Assembly: GCA_026129095.1 (NCBI GenBank)
Contig: JAHCIT010000008.1
Coordinates: 144,374 to 208,373, forward strand
DNA from: Deltaproteobacteria bacterium
GTDB lineage: Bacteria; JAGRBM01; JAHCIT01
Reading direction: 5' to 3'
Length of the DNA: 64,000 nt
Position 1 is the first letter of the stretch. Each line of letters starts with the position of its first letter. This document shows, in pieces, positions 51,330-59,986 of the stretch. A program made the position numbers and the translations under genes. The notes beneath the pieces are model-generated. The model worked only from the letters and a program-made list of their open reading frames with translations. It was not told where the DNA came from and did not search any database.

Positions 51330-52095
51330 TCTTCCGGCCGAGCCAGACGACCCGGCCTTTCAGTTCAAACCCCCGCCCGTCGTTCTCGTCCACCTCGAAC
51401 GATTCGTACCGGGGATTGTCGCTGATAATCCGGATCTTCCCGGACGGCGTCCGCTGCAGCCGCTTTACGGACAGCGCGTCGCCTTGGCGGATGACGTAGA
51501 CGCCGCCGGAACCGACCGTCTTCTGCCGGAGATCCACGAGCAGGATGTCGCCGCCCAGGATCGCCGGCTCCATCGAATCCCCTTCGGCAGAGATCAGACG
51601 GAAATCCTCTTCCGGATTCGAAGTCCGGAGTTCGCGCCGGAGCCACTCGGTGCGGAACGCCATTTTCACGATCTCGCGCTCCTCGCCCACATCGTTTCCC
51701 GGGCCGGCGCTCGCCCGGACATTGAGCAGCGGGATGCGGGCGAAGTCGCGGGCGAACTGGACTTCATAGGCGGATGCCATTTCGGCCAGCCCGGCCTTCT
51801 TCATGGGCCGGACAGCGGAATCCTGCAGGGCGGCAGTATCGTCCGACAGCTCTTCTCGGAATGCCGCCTTCACCAGTTCGGCGGGCTTGCGAAGCATCGG
51901 CCCCTCGCCGGTCTCCAGCCATTTCAGGTTCACCCCGCGAATCGCGAGCGCGGTTGAAACGAGTGTCTTTGGGGCTTCGCTGACGTCGTTTTCCCAAGCC
52001 GAGACGGTCTTTTGCGACACCCCTAGGACCTGGCTCAGGTCGGCCTGAGTCAAGTCGAGTGCATCCCTTAGTGATTTCAACTGTTTACCAAACAT
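51325..52095 (-). CDS. Phage repressor, HTH plus S24 peptidase
   Basis: 256 residues from ATG 52095 (MFGKQLKSLRDALDLTQADL), and an alternative start at 52122 would add nine residues. The XRE-type HTH covers about residues 1-60 and the LexA-like S24 domain the last ~120, with GDSMEPAILGGDILLVD (catalytic Ser) and ALSVKRLQR (catalytic Lys). RecA-induced self-cleavage, and hence SOS induction, is likely. The operator dyads between it and the divergent Ner-like gene point to autoregulation. Confidence 0.88.
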   Translation of the reverse strand: MFGKQLKSLRDALDLTQADLSQVLGVSQKTVSAWENDVSEAPKTLVSTALAIRGVNLKWLETGEGPMLRKPAELVKAAFREELSDDTAALQDSAVRPMKKAGLAEMASAYEVQFARDFARIPLLNVRASAGPGNDVGEEREIVKMAFRTEWLRRELRTSNPEEDFRLISAEGDSMEPAILGGDILLVDLRQKTVGSGGVYVIRQGDALSVKRLQRTPSGKIRIISDNPRYESFEVDENDGRGFELKGRVVWLGRKI

Positions 52096-52147
52096 TGGTA
52101 AAATATCTTGACTTAATACCATAATCAGGTATTACTCATACCATAAT
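52084..52147. promoter_or_regulatory. Early switch region with operators and early promoter
   Basis: This AT-rich stretch holds a perfect dyad TTTACCAA-ACA-TTGGTAAA (52084-52102), a dyad TAATACC-7-GGTATTA (52114-52134), and two direct ATACCATAAT copies (52116, 52138) 22 bp apart. A rightward promoter with TTGACT (52108-52113), 16 bases, and TATTAC (52130-52135) overlaps these sites. Repressor and Ner-like protein probably compete here. Confidence 0.65.
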
Positions 52148-52378
52148 ATGGAACCGTTCGAAGTCGCCCATCGCCTCCGCAAAGCCGGACACACCCAAGT
52201 GGACCTAGCCAAGGAGTTCGATTGCACGCAGGGTTTCATCAACCACGTCATCTACGGCCGAAAGTCAAACCTCCGTATCCAGACTCGCATCGCCGAAATC
52301 CTCGGCGAACCCGTTGAATCCATCTGGCCTTTCGCCACCGAAACCACATTACCGCAAATTTCTGGAGGCGCGCAATAG
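52148..52378 (+). CDS. Ner-like DNA-binding protein
   Basis: 76 residues. The sequence EVAHRLRKAGHTQVDLAKEFDCTQGFINHVIYGR contains an HTH with the pattern of Mu Ner and related Nlp-type proteins, followed by IAEILGEPVESIWP. It would repress the early promoter and the repressor gene during lytic growth. It starts 52 bp from the repressor start, on the opposite strand. Confidence 0.8.
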   Translation: MEPFEVAHRLRKAGHTQVDLAKEFDCTQGFINHVIYGRKSNLRIQTRIAEILGEPVESIWPFATETTLPQISGGAQ

Positions 52379-52380
52379 CG

Positions 52381-52848
52381 ATGCCGCAGCGAAGATTAGA
52401 CACCCCCCTGTCTGCGGCTTCGGGAACCGGTGAAGCCGCCAGTGAACTCGAAGGCCTGCCCCTTTTCACCGGCGTTCCACTCGCGCCCGTCACGCGGCCC
52501 GGCGAAGGCCAGCTCGACTGCGGGCCCGGTCTCAAGCGCATTCTCACGGACGCCATGAAGCCGTTCAGCCGTTACGACGTGGCGGCGGGAATCGGAAAGT
52601 TCACCGGCCGGGACATCACCAAAACAATTCTCGACGCCTGGACCGCCGAGTCCAAGGACCAGAACCAGATGCCCGCGCACCTGGTCCCGGCGTTCGTCCA
52701 CGCGACCCAGGACACCGGCCTCATCGAGGAACTCTGCCGGCTCTGCGGCGGCGCGTTCGTGCCGTTCGAGGAAACCCGTCTTCTGAAGAAGGCCCGTATC
52801 CAGAAAACCATCGAGCTGCTGAAGCAGCAGATGAACTCGCTGAAATAG
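52381..52848 (+). CDS. Early protein, possibly CII-like
   Basis: 155 residues. A helical region, AHLVPAFVHATQDTGLIEELCRLCGGAFVPF, resembles the phage CII/CP76 regulatory family, in which a helical segment ends in GGxFVP. The rest is not recognised. It follows the Ner-like gene by two bases, so it belongs to the early operon. Function is not certain. Confidence 0.6.
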   Translation: MPQRRLDTPLSAASGTGEAASELEGLPLFTGVPLAPVTRPGEGQLDCGPGLKRILTDAMKPFSRYDVAAGIGKFTGRDITKTILDAWTAESKDQNQMPAHLVPAFVHATQDTGLIEELCRLCGGAFVPFEETRLLKKARIQKTIELLKQQMNSLK

Positions 52849-52856
52849 GAGACCCC

Positions 52857-53831
52857 ATGCAAGCTGAAATCTCGTCCACACGCCCGCTGCCTGAGCACCG
52901 CTTCGTCGAGGGCATCGATCTGCTCGCCCTGATGACGCCCGTCGGGGAAAAGGTCGAGGTCGTCACCGACGAGGAGCGCGACCACACGGAGACCGTCACG
53001 GTCACGGCTCCGCTCCGTGACCGGGCGCTCCAGGAAATCCACGCCATCGCGTCAAGTTCGAACCGGATCGTGCTGGCCCTCCAGCGTATAGAGCGGGAGA
53101 AGCTCTACGCCGCCTTCGGCCACCGGACCATGCGCGAGTTCCTGGAGTCGCTGTCGAAGACGCTGAAGAAGTCGCTCCGCACGATGGAAGAGAGCCACCA
53201 AATCGCCCGCGGCATCCACCCGGACGTAATCGGCGGCGCCATCGAGACACTCACCCACAAGAAACTGATCGAGGTGGCGAAGCTCGGGCCGGGCGCAACG
53301 AAGGAACGCATCGCCGCCCGCGTCGTCACCGAAACGGGCGAGGACCGGCCGGAAGCCCTGCTCAAGGTGTCCGACACGGAAGTCGTGGATCTCGTGGGCG
53401 CGTCCGTTTCCGAAGTGAAGGGCAAGATCAGTGAAGTGTGCAAGGCGCTCCGGATTCCGGTCAGGGGCAAGGAACCGAAGAAGAAGGTGGGCGAGTTCAG
53501 GGACAAGGTTCCGCCATCGATCCGCGCCGTGGACATCCTGATCTTCCTCGCCGGCCGCAGCGGTCCGGTCCGGACCAGCGACGTGGGCAACCATCTTCGC
53601 AAGCTGAACGGTGACGACGCAAAGAATGCCGACATGGACCCGGCGGCGACCCGCCACCTGCAGGCCTTCGCCGATCACGGAATCGTCGAGAAGATCGAGA
53701 GCGCCGGCGGCAAGGCTGAACGATGGCAGATCATCGGTCAGGTACGCGCCCGGATGATCATCGGTCTGCTGGAGCAGGCCGAGGCGGACGACGGGCTGAT
53801 CCAGAAGGTCCGCAGGCACCTGGAGAAATAA
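52857..53831 (+). CDS. Early protein of unknown function with winged-helix-like C-terminus
   Basis: 324 residues. The N-terminal 110 residues have helical segments (LQEIHAIASSSNRIVLALQRIEREKLYAAFG). Residues from about 215 form a likely winged helix, with GPVRTSDVGNHLRKLNGDD, MDPAATRHLQAFADHGIVEKIES and KAERWQIIGQ. No family is recognised. Such a protein could bind DNA in early phage control. Confidence 0.6.
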   Translation: MQAEISSTRPLPEHRFVEGIDLLALMTPVGEKVEVVTDEERDHTETVTVTAPLRDRALQEIHAIASSSNRIVLALQRIEREKLYAAFGHRTMREFLESLSKTLKKSLRTMEESHQIARGIHPDVIGGAIETLTHKKLIEVAKLGPGATKERIAARVVTETGEDRPEALLKVSDTEVVDLVGASVSEVKGKISEVCKALRIPVRGKEPKKKVGEFRDKVPPSIRAVDILIFLAGRSGPVRTSDVGNHLRKLNGDDAKNADMDPAATRHLQAFADHGIVEKIESAGGKAERWQIIGQVRARMIIGLLEQAEADDGLIQKVRRHLEK

Positions 53832-53860
53832 CCCCTCATTCACGCGAAGCGGAGGCAAGC

Positions 53861-54361
53861 ATGGGCACGACCGAAACAACGGACGAAAAGAAGGTGGTCC
53901 CCTTCCGGCGGAAGGAGGAACTGGGATCACCGCCGCTCGATTCGCTGCCGGAACCGGCGGATGACCACGAACGCCGGCTCATCGACATGTTCCGGAAGAC
54001 CGAGGACGAGCTTCGCTCCGAGAAGGAAGAGACCGCGCGGCTCGAACACGAGGTCGCCCGGATGGCGGACCACCTTCGCCTCGTGACGGCGAAGGTGGCC
54101 GCGGCGGCGCCGGGCCGGATGGAGTCCCTCGAAGGCCGCATCCGGGAACTGGAACGCCAGCTCCGTACCGCGCCGGACCTGCAGGCGGAAACCGAGGAGA
54201 TGCTCCAGCGGTCAGCGCAGCTCAGGCGCGGGCTAGCGCTGATCGACCCCGCCGCCTGGAAGCCGAACGATACCCAGTTCGCCCTCGTCATGGGGTCGCT
54301 CGCGCAGACCCGCGAGGCCATTGAACGGTTCGCCGCCGCAGCCGGAGGAGACCTGCCATGA
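53861..54361 (+). CDS. Early coiled-coil protein
   Basis: 166 residues from ATG 53861, with GGAGG six bases upstream. A charged coiled coil covers about residues 35-120 (RKTEDELRSEKEETARLEHEVARM). Its end overlaps the next gene as ATGA. No catalytic motif is visible. Confidence 0.6.
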   Translation: MGTTETTDEKKVVPFRRKEELGSPPLDSLPEPADDHERRLIDMFRKTEDELRSEKEETARLEHEVARMADHLRLVTAKVAAAAPGRMESLEGRIRELERQLRTAPDLQAETEEMLQRSAQLRRGLALIDPAAWKPNDTQFALVMGSLAQTREAIERFAAAAGGDLP

Positions 54362-54654
54362 GCGACCGCATGATTTCCCGGGCGCGGCACGGCCGCGACG
54401 CACTGCTCCTCGAACGGGCGGCTCTGCTGAACGAACGTCCCACGGCCGAGGCGCTCCGGCGGATACACATCGCCGCCGTCGCCATGGATTATGTGCGCGG
54501 CTACACGGATCTGGACCAGCTGCTGGAAGCTGTCCGGTCGGACCCGGACGAAGACAACAGCGGCTCCGGCACGCCGCCGGAACCGGAGCCCGAACCGTCC
54601 GTCTATTCCCCCGACGAAGATGCCCTCTGGCACGACGAAGGAGTCGCCGGATGA
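54358..54654 (+). CDS. Small early protein, helical N-terminus and acidic tail
   Basis: 98 residues. A basic helical first half (SRARHGRDALLLERAALLNERPTAEALRR) is followed by an acidic Pro/Glu-rich end (TPPEPEPEPSVYSPDED). It is coupled to neighbours by ATGA overlaps on both sides. The function is unknown. Confidence 0.55.
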   Translation: MSDRMISRARHGRDALLLERAALLNERPTAEALRRIHIAAVAMDYVRGYTDLDQLLEAVRSDPDEDNSGSGTPPEPEPEPSVYSPDEDALWHDEGVAG

Positions 54655-55049
54655 AGGCGCTCAGGATCGCCGGACCGTCCGAAGCCGCCGCCCGGCTGCG
54701 CTGTCTCGGCGGCGACGCCGGGTCCGTCCGGGCCGTGGCGTTCTTTGCCGGGACGGGAACGGCGAAGGCCGCCTTCGTCTCCGCCTGGTCTGCCGTCGCC
54801 CGCGAAGGCGACCGGCTCATCTGCTGGCCGCGCAGGCTGCTCACGCTGGAGGACATCGCCAGGAAAGTCGTCAGGCTCCGGCTCTGCGGCATGACGGCCG
54901 CGCTGGTCGAGGTCCGGCCGTCCGACATACCCGAAGGACTGAACGTTCTAATCGAGACCGCTGCGACGCGGGAACTCCCACTGATCCTCATGGATCGCGA
55001 CCCGGGCCCGCTGTTCGCAGTTCACCACTCCGGAGGGGCCACGGCATGA
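54651..55049 (+). CDS. Early protein of unknown function, alpha/beta
   Basis: 132 residues from ATG 54651, overlapping the previous stop as ATGA. Alternating hydrophobic strands and helices are apparent (VRAVAFFAGTGTAKAAFVSAW, LNVLIETAATRELPLILMDRD). No known motif is seen. It lies in the run of small early genes between the Ner-like gene and the transposase. Confidence 0.58.
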   Translation: MKALRIAGPSEAAARLRCLGGDAGSVRAVAFFAGTGTAKAAFVSAWSAVAREGDRLICWPRRLLTLEDIARKVVRLRLCGMTAALVEVRPSDIPEGLNVLIETAATRELPLILMDRDPGPLFAVHHSGGATA

Positions 55050-55219
55050 ACTGCATCCAAGCGATGGACCTTTCGCACTGCATTCAGCTGGTGATCTTCA
55101 CCGGGATGGCCTCGTTCGCCCTCGGGTGGCTGTGGGGTGAGCGGGCCGGCCGCGAGGAGATCCTGGAGCGGCTGAATCCGCCCGCACCGGAGCCCAACGG
55201 AAAGGACCGGACGAAATGA
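55046..55219 (+). CDS. Small one-span membrane protein
   Basis: 57 residues from ATG 55046 (ATGA overlap on both ends). One hydrophobic helix (about 13-30, LVIFTGMASFALGWLWG) and a charged tail (ERAGREEILERLNPP). The function is unknown. Confidence 0.58.
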   Translation: MNCIQAMDLSHCIQLVIFTGMASFALGWLWGERAGREEILERLNPPAPEPNGKDRTK

Positions 55220-55485
55220 GCACCGGGGTCTTCGCCGAGAACGTCCGGCAGGCGCTGGAGTTCGTCGAGATGCTTGGTCCCCACTCCATGCTGACGCTCG
55301 CCGACATCATGGACGAGTTCGGCGTGTCGATGCCGGCGGCGAAGAAGATCGTGGGCCGAGCCCGGCATCTGGGCTTCGCGGTGCAGACGGTCCATCTCGA
55401 CAGCGGGATCCACGTCTACCGGATCGACACGGACGAGCTGAGGCGTGTCATGCAGATCGCGGCGAAACGGAGGAAAACCAGGTGA
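55216..55485 (+). CDS. Small winged-helix DNA-binding protein
   Basis: 89 residues, with an ATGA overlap upstream. A helical pattern LTLADIMDEFGVSMPAAKKIVGRARHLGFAVQTV is a winged-helix core with a recognition helix, followed by a basic tail (AAKRRKTR). It probably controls early or middle phage transcription. The next gene starts four bases before its stop. Confidence 0.62.
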   Translation: MSTGVFAENVRQALEFVEMLGPHSMLTLADIMDEFGVSMPAAKKIVGRARHLGFAVQTVHLDSGIHVYRIDTDELRRVMQIAAKRRKTR

Positions 55486-55859
55486 ACCCCAGGACGCACA
55501 CACCAGAGGAAATGAAGGCCATGCTCCGCCAGTTCATCGAGAACCGGTGCCGGGGCCGCGAAAACTCGATGAAGCTGAACGCGCTGGCCCGCCAGTTTTT
55601 GACGGACCGGAAGGCGGTGCAGGCGGCGATCCAGGGGCTGATCGCCGACGGGGTTCCGGTCGGCACGTCGAAAACCCCTCCGGCCGGTGTCTTCCTGATC
55701 GAGAGCGAGGCGGAGCGTCTCGCAGCCGCGAACATGCTGATCCGCACGGCGGTGAGCGAGCTGAAGCGGGCGGCGGCGCTCAAGAAGATCCCGCTCGGAG
55801 ACGTGTTCCGTCAGCTCGAACTGGGGTTCGTCCCGCAAATGGGGACCGGCAGGCCCTAG
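55482..55859 (+). CDS. Winged-helix-like early protein
   Basis: 125 residues from GTG 55482, with a GTGA overlap. The sequence MKLNALARQFLTDRKAVQAAIQGLIADGVPVGTSKTPPAGVFLI resembles a winged helix, and the C-terminal half is helical. It sits in tandem with the smaller winged-helix protein just upstream. It ends 34 bp before the transposase gene. Confidence 0.6.
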   Translation: MNPRTHTPEEMKAMLRQFIENRCRGRENSMKLNALARQFLTDRKAVQAAIQGLIADGVPVGTSKTPPAGVFLIESEAERLAAANMLIRTAVSELKRAAALKKIPLGDVFRQLELGFVPQMGTGRP

Positions 55860-55893
55860 GGTGGTCCGATGACAAGGACGGGGTGACGACCGG

Positions 55894-57567
55894 ATGAAGA
55901 AGGATCTGATCGGGGAGCTGGTGAAAGTGCTGGAAACGACACCACGAGGAGAACGAAACCTGAAGGTCGCGGAGTATGCCCGCGTTCTCGGCGTCTCGGA
56001 GCGCACGCTCCACCGGCGTCTCGCCGCACACCGCATGGCGCAAGACCCATCCCGGACGGCGCGGCGCAAGACCCGCGCCGACAGCGGCACGAGCCGGGCG
56101 ACCGCCGCCGAGATCGAAGCGGTGGCGGCCATCCAGCACATCGCGCGGGACCGGAGCCGCTCGCCGCTCGCACCGGGCGGGGGCCGGAGACTCCCCATGA
56201 CGGTGGCGATCGACACCGCGAGGGCCTCCGGATTCCTCGCGTCGGACCTCTCGGACCAGCGCCTCGCCCAGCTCGCCCGGTCACTCGGCTACCGGGCTCC
56301 GGAGCCGGTCCGCCGGTTCCAGGCTGGCCGTGCCAACGACGTGCACCAGCTCGACTACTCGGGCTCGTCCTGCTTCGCCTTCGCCGGTTTCGCGGACGAC
56401 GGCGTGCCGCTCGTCCGGGTGCGGGGCAGCGCCCTCGAGCGCTACAACGCCGCAAAAGACGGAGCGGAGCCGGTAGACCCGCGCCGCGTGTGGATACTCG
56501 CCTGGGTGGACGACCACTCCGGCGCGGCGTTCAGCGCCTACTTCGTCTCCCCCGGCGAGGAGACGGCGGTGATCCTGTCCACGCTGCTCGATTCCTGGAC
56601 CGGACGGCACGGGCACCAGTCGGTGCCGTTCGGCATGCCGCGTTTCCTCTACGTGGACCAGGGCCCGGCCCACAAGAGCGAGCTGTTCCGCAGCTGCCTC
56701 GGGGCGCTCATTCACCCCGACGGGAAACCGGTGCGGGTCATCACGACGGCGGCCGGCAACGCGCAGGCGAAAGGGAAGGTGGAGCGGCGGTTCCGCGACA
56801 TCAAGACCGCCTTCGAGGGGCGCTTCTGGCTCCAGCCGGGGAAGACCTACCGGCTGGACGAGGTGAACCGGCTGCTCCTCGCCTTCTGCGCGGAGCGGAA
56901 CGCCAGGGCCCACCGGTCGCAGGCGGATCACACCCGGTTCGCCCTCTGGCAGCGGTCGGCCCGGAGCCTCACGGTGCCGGGCCCGGATGCCTGGCTGAAC
57001 GCCTGGGAGACGGAGACCCGCCAGGTGGGCCGCGACGGCACCATCCGGTTCGGCGGCGTCGTCTACCGGGCACCCGTGGAGTTCACCGGCCGGAAGGTCA
57101 AGGTGTTCCACTCGCTCGCCGGCGAACTGTTCGCCGAGGATCCGCAGACGAAGAAATCCCATGCCTGCCCGCCGTTCGAGTTCGAGGCGTTCGGCGGCGG
57201 CAGGGGCCTCGCCGCTCCCGCCCCGCAGGCGGTGGAGCGGCTCAGGAAAGCGGTGGAGTCGCTGCGCTCGGCGGCGTTCCCGCAACCGGTTCTAGGTGAG
57301 GGCCAGCAACTCACGGTGGTGCAGATGCGTGGCAGAAAGACGGAGGCACAGGAGCGGAGACCGTTCGAGGAGGACACCTCGTTCGGATCCATCGAGGAAG
57401 CGGTGCGGTTCGTGCTCGAGGAGCTCGACCTCACGGCGGACGACGCGGGGACGGCAGCGATGGAACTGCTCCGCGAGCGGCTTGCCGAAACGGGGCTCGA
57501 CCGGGCGAAGGTCCGGGAGCTCGCGGCACAACTCAGGGACGCGCAGGCGTCCGCCGCGCAGGCCTGA
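55894..57567 (+). CDS. DDE transposase of the MuA/TnsB/TniA type
   Basis: 557 residues. An N-terminal HTH is seen at about 22-45 (LKVAEYARVLGVSERTLHRRL). The retroviral-integrase core starts with HQLDYSG (Asp154), then LYVDQGPAHKSELF (Asp255) and NAQAKGKVERRFRDIK (Glu297). A beta-barrel-like segment follows (GTIRFGGVVYRAPVEFTGRKVKVFHS) and a helical C-terminus would bind the ATPase. It catalyses strand transfer at the terminal TGTCATAA repeats. It is shorter than MuA (about 660), mainly at the N-terminal DNA-binding part. Confidence 0.9.
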   Translation: MKKDLIGELVKVLETTPRGERNLKVAEYARVLGVSERTLHRRLAAHRMAQDPSRTARRKTRADSGTSRATAAEIEAVAAIQHIARDRSRSPLAPGGGRRLPMTVAIDTARASGFLASDLSDQRLAQLARSLGYRAPEPVRRFQAGRANDVHQLDYSGSSCFAFAGFADDGVPLVRVRGSALERYNAAKDGAEPVDPRRVWILAWVDDHSGAAFSAYFVSPGEETAVILSTLLDSWTGRHGHQSVPFGMPRFLYVDQGPAHKSELFRSCLGALIHPDGKPVRVITTAAGNAQAKGKVERRFRDIKTAFEGRFWLQPGKTYRLDEVNRLLLAFCAERNARAHRSQADHTRFALWQRSARSLTVPGPDAWLNAWETETRQVGRDGTIRFGGVVYRAPVEFTGRKVKVFHSLAGELFAEDPQTKKSHACPPFEFEAFGGGRGLAAPAPQAVERLRKAVESLRSAAFPQPVLGEGQQLTVVQMRGRKTEAQERRPFEEDTSFGSIEEAVRFVLEELDLTADDAGTAAMELLRERLAETGLDRAKVRELAAQLRDAQASAAQA

Positions 57568-57640
57568 TCCCGCAGGGGAAACGGACCGCGCGGAAGAAAG
57601 GGCCTGCGAAGGCAGGTTCTACCGGTACACGGAGGTCAAC

Positions 57641-58705
57641 ATGCTGGAGGCGGCATTGTCACATTTCGGATTCACGGAACTCCCGTTCAGCTCGGACTGG
57701 CGGGGGGAGATTTTCGAGTCGAAGGATTTCCGGGACACCCGGACGGCGGTGGATTCGGCCATCGAGCGGCATTCGAAGCTGCTCGTCACGGCCCCGATCG
57801 GGGCCGGTAAGACAGAGGCGGCGGATGAGGCGATCCGCCGGGCGAAGGAACGCTGGGACCGGACCGCCGAGGAACCGCTGCTGGTCGTGCCGCTGCTCGC
57901 CCGCGCGAAGAACCAGCTCACGGTGTCGGCGGTGGAGGACACCCTCCACGACGCGCTGGGTATCTCGGGCAGCAGCCGCCGCGAGGTAAGGGCCAGACGG
58001 CTGCACCAGGCGCTGGAATCGCGGCTGGCCAGCGGTGGCCGCGTGGCGCTCGTCATCGACGAGGCGCATGACCTCACGGCGCGGGTGCTTCGGGAACTCA
58101 AGACGCTGCACGAACTCCGTTCGTCCACGGGGAGGCCGCTGTTCGCGATGATCCTCGTGGCGCAAGACACGATCAGGAGTTTCATGAAAATCCACGCGCT
58201 GCACCTGTGGCAGCGCATCCGGGTCCACGAACTGAAGGGGCTCCGGCGCGACGAGATCGAGCCCTACCTCCGGCTCAAGCTGGAGGAGGCCGGAGCGCCG
58301 AAGACGTTTTCGCCGGACGCGATCGGAGCCGTCAAGAAATCCCAGGCCACCTGGCTGCCGCTCGATCTCAACCAGCTGTGCCAGCAGGCGCTGCACGATG
58401 CCTGGCGTCGCGGCGAGAAACAGGTCTCGGCGGAGACGGTGGAGATCGTGCTCAGGCCGAACCTTCTGTTCGCCCTGATGAAGCAGAAGGGGCTCTCCCA
58501 GAACGAGCTGGCCGGGGTCTCCGGCGTTCCGGCGTCCACGCTCAGCACCTTTTTCACGCGTCCGGAGGAGATGAGCGCCCAGAAGCGCGAGGAGGTCCGG
58601 TCGAAGCTCGTGGCCGGGCTGACGAAGACAGCGGCCCGCGAGCCCGACAAGAGCCGGATGGTCATCGGGACGCCGGTGGACGGCGCAAAGGGAAAAGCGG
58701 CCTGA
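57641..58705 (+). CDS. AAA+ target-selection ATPase, MuB/TniB-like, with C-terminal HTH
   Basis: 354 residues from ATG 57641, with GGAGG upstream. Walker A is APIGAGKTE (about residues 51-59), Walker B VALVIDEAHDL (135-145). From about 290 an HTH-like segment is present (FALMKQKGLSQNELAGVSGVPASTLSTFF). In MuB the HTH is at the N-terminus, so the domain order here is different. The ATPase would bind target DNA and activate the transposase. It lies directly after the transposase. Confidence 0.86.
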   Translation: MLEAALSHFGFTELPFSSDWRGEIFESKDFRDTRTAVDSAIERHSKLLVTAPIGAGKTEAADEAIRRAKERWDRTAEEPLLVVPLLARAKNQLTVSAVEDTLHDALGISGSSRREVRARRLHQALESRLASGGRVALVIDEAHDLTARVLRELKTLHELRSSTGRPLFAMILVAQDTIRSFMKIHALHLWQRIRVHELKGLRRDEIEPYLRLKLEEAGAPKTFSPDAIGAVKKSQATWLPLDLNQLCQQALHDAWRRGEKQVSAETVEIVLRPNLLFALMKQKGLSQNELAGVSGVPASTLSTFFTRPEEMSAQKREEVRSKLVAGLTKTAAREPDKSRMVIGTPVDGAKGKAA

Positions 58706-58787
58706 CGATTCAGCCGGAGGCAATAACCCCGCGCCGTGGTGGCGGAAGCCGGAGAAGACACGGCGCACAGACGAAGAGGAAAGTCCC

Positions 58788-59336
58788 ATGTCGAAGACCA
58801 GCAAAGTGAAGACGACGGCGATCCAGCCCGCCGCCAGCCGGACGGAAGCCGAGGAGCTGCTCGCCCGGATCGGAAAGAACCAGCGGAAGGTGACGGCCAT
58901 CGAGAGCCGCCTCTCCGACCGCGTGACGAAACTGCAGCAGGAGGCCGCCCAGGAGGCGGAGCCGCTGAATGCGGAGATCGAGAACGATTTCCAGCGGCTT
59001 CACCTGTGGGCGGAGGCGAACCGCGGCGCTCTGCTCGAGGGCAATTCGAAGACCGCGAAGCTCGCCACCGGCGAACTGTCGTGGAGGGTGTCGCCGCCCA
59101 AATGCACGCTCACCGGCGAAGCGGCCGTCATCGCCTCGCTGAAGAAGCACGGGCTCGAGGACGCCATCCGTACGAAGGAGACCGTCGACAAGGAGACCAT
59201 CCTGGACGACCCCGCCCGGTTCGACGGGATCAAGGGCATCTCGGTCACGCAGAAGGAGGACTTCATCGCGAAGCCGACCGAAAGCGAGATCGAGCGGGCC
59301 GTCACCCAGGACCGCCGGGACAGGATCGCGGCCTGA
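58788..59336 (+). CDS. gam: Host-nuclease inhibitor Gam
   Basis: 182 residues. The helical N-terminus (EELLARIGKNQRKVTAIESRLSDRVTKLQQEA) and the C-terminal LSWRVSPPKCTLTGEAAVI, KGISVTQKEDFIAKP are typical of Mu Gam. It binds DNA ends and blocks exonucleases, like bacterial Ku. It is in the expected place after the ATPase. Confidence 0.88.
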   Translation: MSKTSKVKTTAIQPAASRTEAEELLARIGKNQRKVTAIESRLSDRVTKLQQEAAQEAEPLNAEIENDFQRLHLWAEANRGALLEGNSKTAKLATGELSWRVSPPKCTLTGEAAVIASLKKHGLEDAIRTKETVDKETILDDPARFDGIKGISVTQKEDFIAKPTESEIERAVTQDRRDRIAA

Positions 59337-59363
59337 CGGCCGCTCCACGGACGGAGAACAGCC

Positions 59364-59810
59364 ATGAACACCCAGCCCGCATCCGAGCCTGTGACCCCCG
59401 CCCAGATCCCGGCGATCTGGGCGGCGGGACGGGCGGCTGGTCTGGACCGCGAGGGCATCTATGACGTCGTTGAGCAGGTGTCGGGGTTCCGCTCGGTCAC
59501 CCGGCTCACGAAGGAAGAGGCCCGCCAGATCATTGACCGGCTCAACCCCCGCCGCCCCCGCCGGCGCTCCCACGCGCGCACCCGCGCCCCTGCCCAGGGA
59601 ACGTCCGGCGGCGGGCCGATCCCAGCCATTCCGAGCCCCGGCCAGCGGGCCTATGCCCGGAAGCTGATCGAGGAGCTGGAACGGACCCGTGGGATCCCGT
59701 TCGCGCAGGGGGTCGTGGAAAAGGCCATCGCCAAAAGCACCCCCCTCACCAGCCAGGACTACCAGCGGGTGATCGAGGCGATGAAGGCGCTGGGAAGGAG
59801 GTGCGGATGA
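59364..59810 (+). CDS. GemA-like regulatory protein (Mu gp16)
   Basis: 148 residues. GIYDVVEQVSGFRSVTRLTKEEARQIIDRL matches the GemA domain, and the C-terminal part, PGQRAYARKLIEELERTRG with SQDYQRVIEAMKALGRR, is also seen in the family. A Pro/Arg-rich linker separates the two. GemA affects host gene expression and supercoiling in Mu. It overlaps the next gene by four bases. Confidence 0.72.
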   Translation: MNTQPASEPVTPAQIPAIWAAGRAAGLDREGIYDVVEQVSGFRSVTRLTKEEARQIIDRLNPRRPRRRSHARTRAPAQGTSGGGPIPAIPSPGQRAYARKLIEELERTRGIPFAQGVVEKAIAKSTPLTSQDYQRVIEAMKALGRRCG

Positions 59811-59986
59811 ACGGCTGTCTTCTGCTCCGCACCGGGTGGTTCGGAACCGTGCGGGTCTGGTTCGCCAGACGGAGATGGTTTCTTCAACGGACGGATGATC
59901 CGTCAACGGTCCTGTGGGGCGGTGACGGACAGACGCTCTGCGATTTCCTGGACTCCCTGGAGTCCGCCGCAAGGGAGGCCGCATGA
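59807..59986 (+). CDS. Small phage protein, Trp/Arg-rich
   Basis: 59 residues from ATG 59807, overlapping the GemA stop. The protein has FGTVRVWFARRRWFLQRTDD and an acidic end. No family is recognised. Four-base coupling with its neighbours supports real expression. Confidence 0.5.
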   Translation: MNGCLLLRTGWFGTVRVWFARRRWFLQRTDDPSTVLWGGDGQTLCDFLDSLESAAREAA

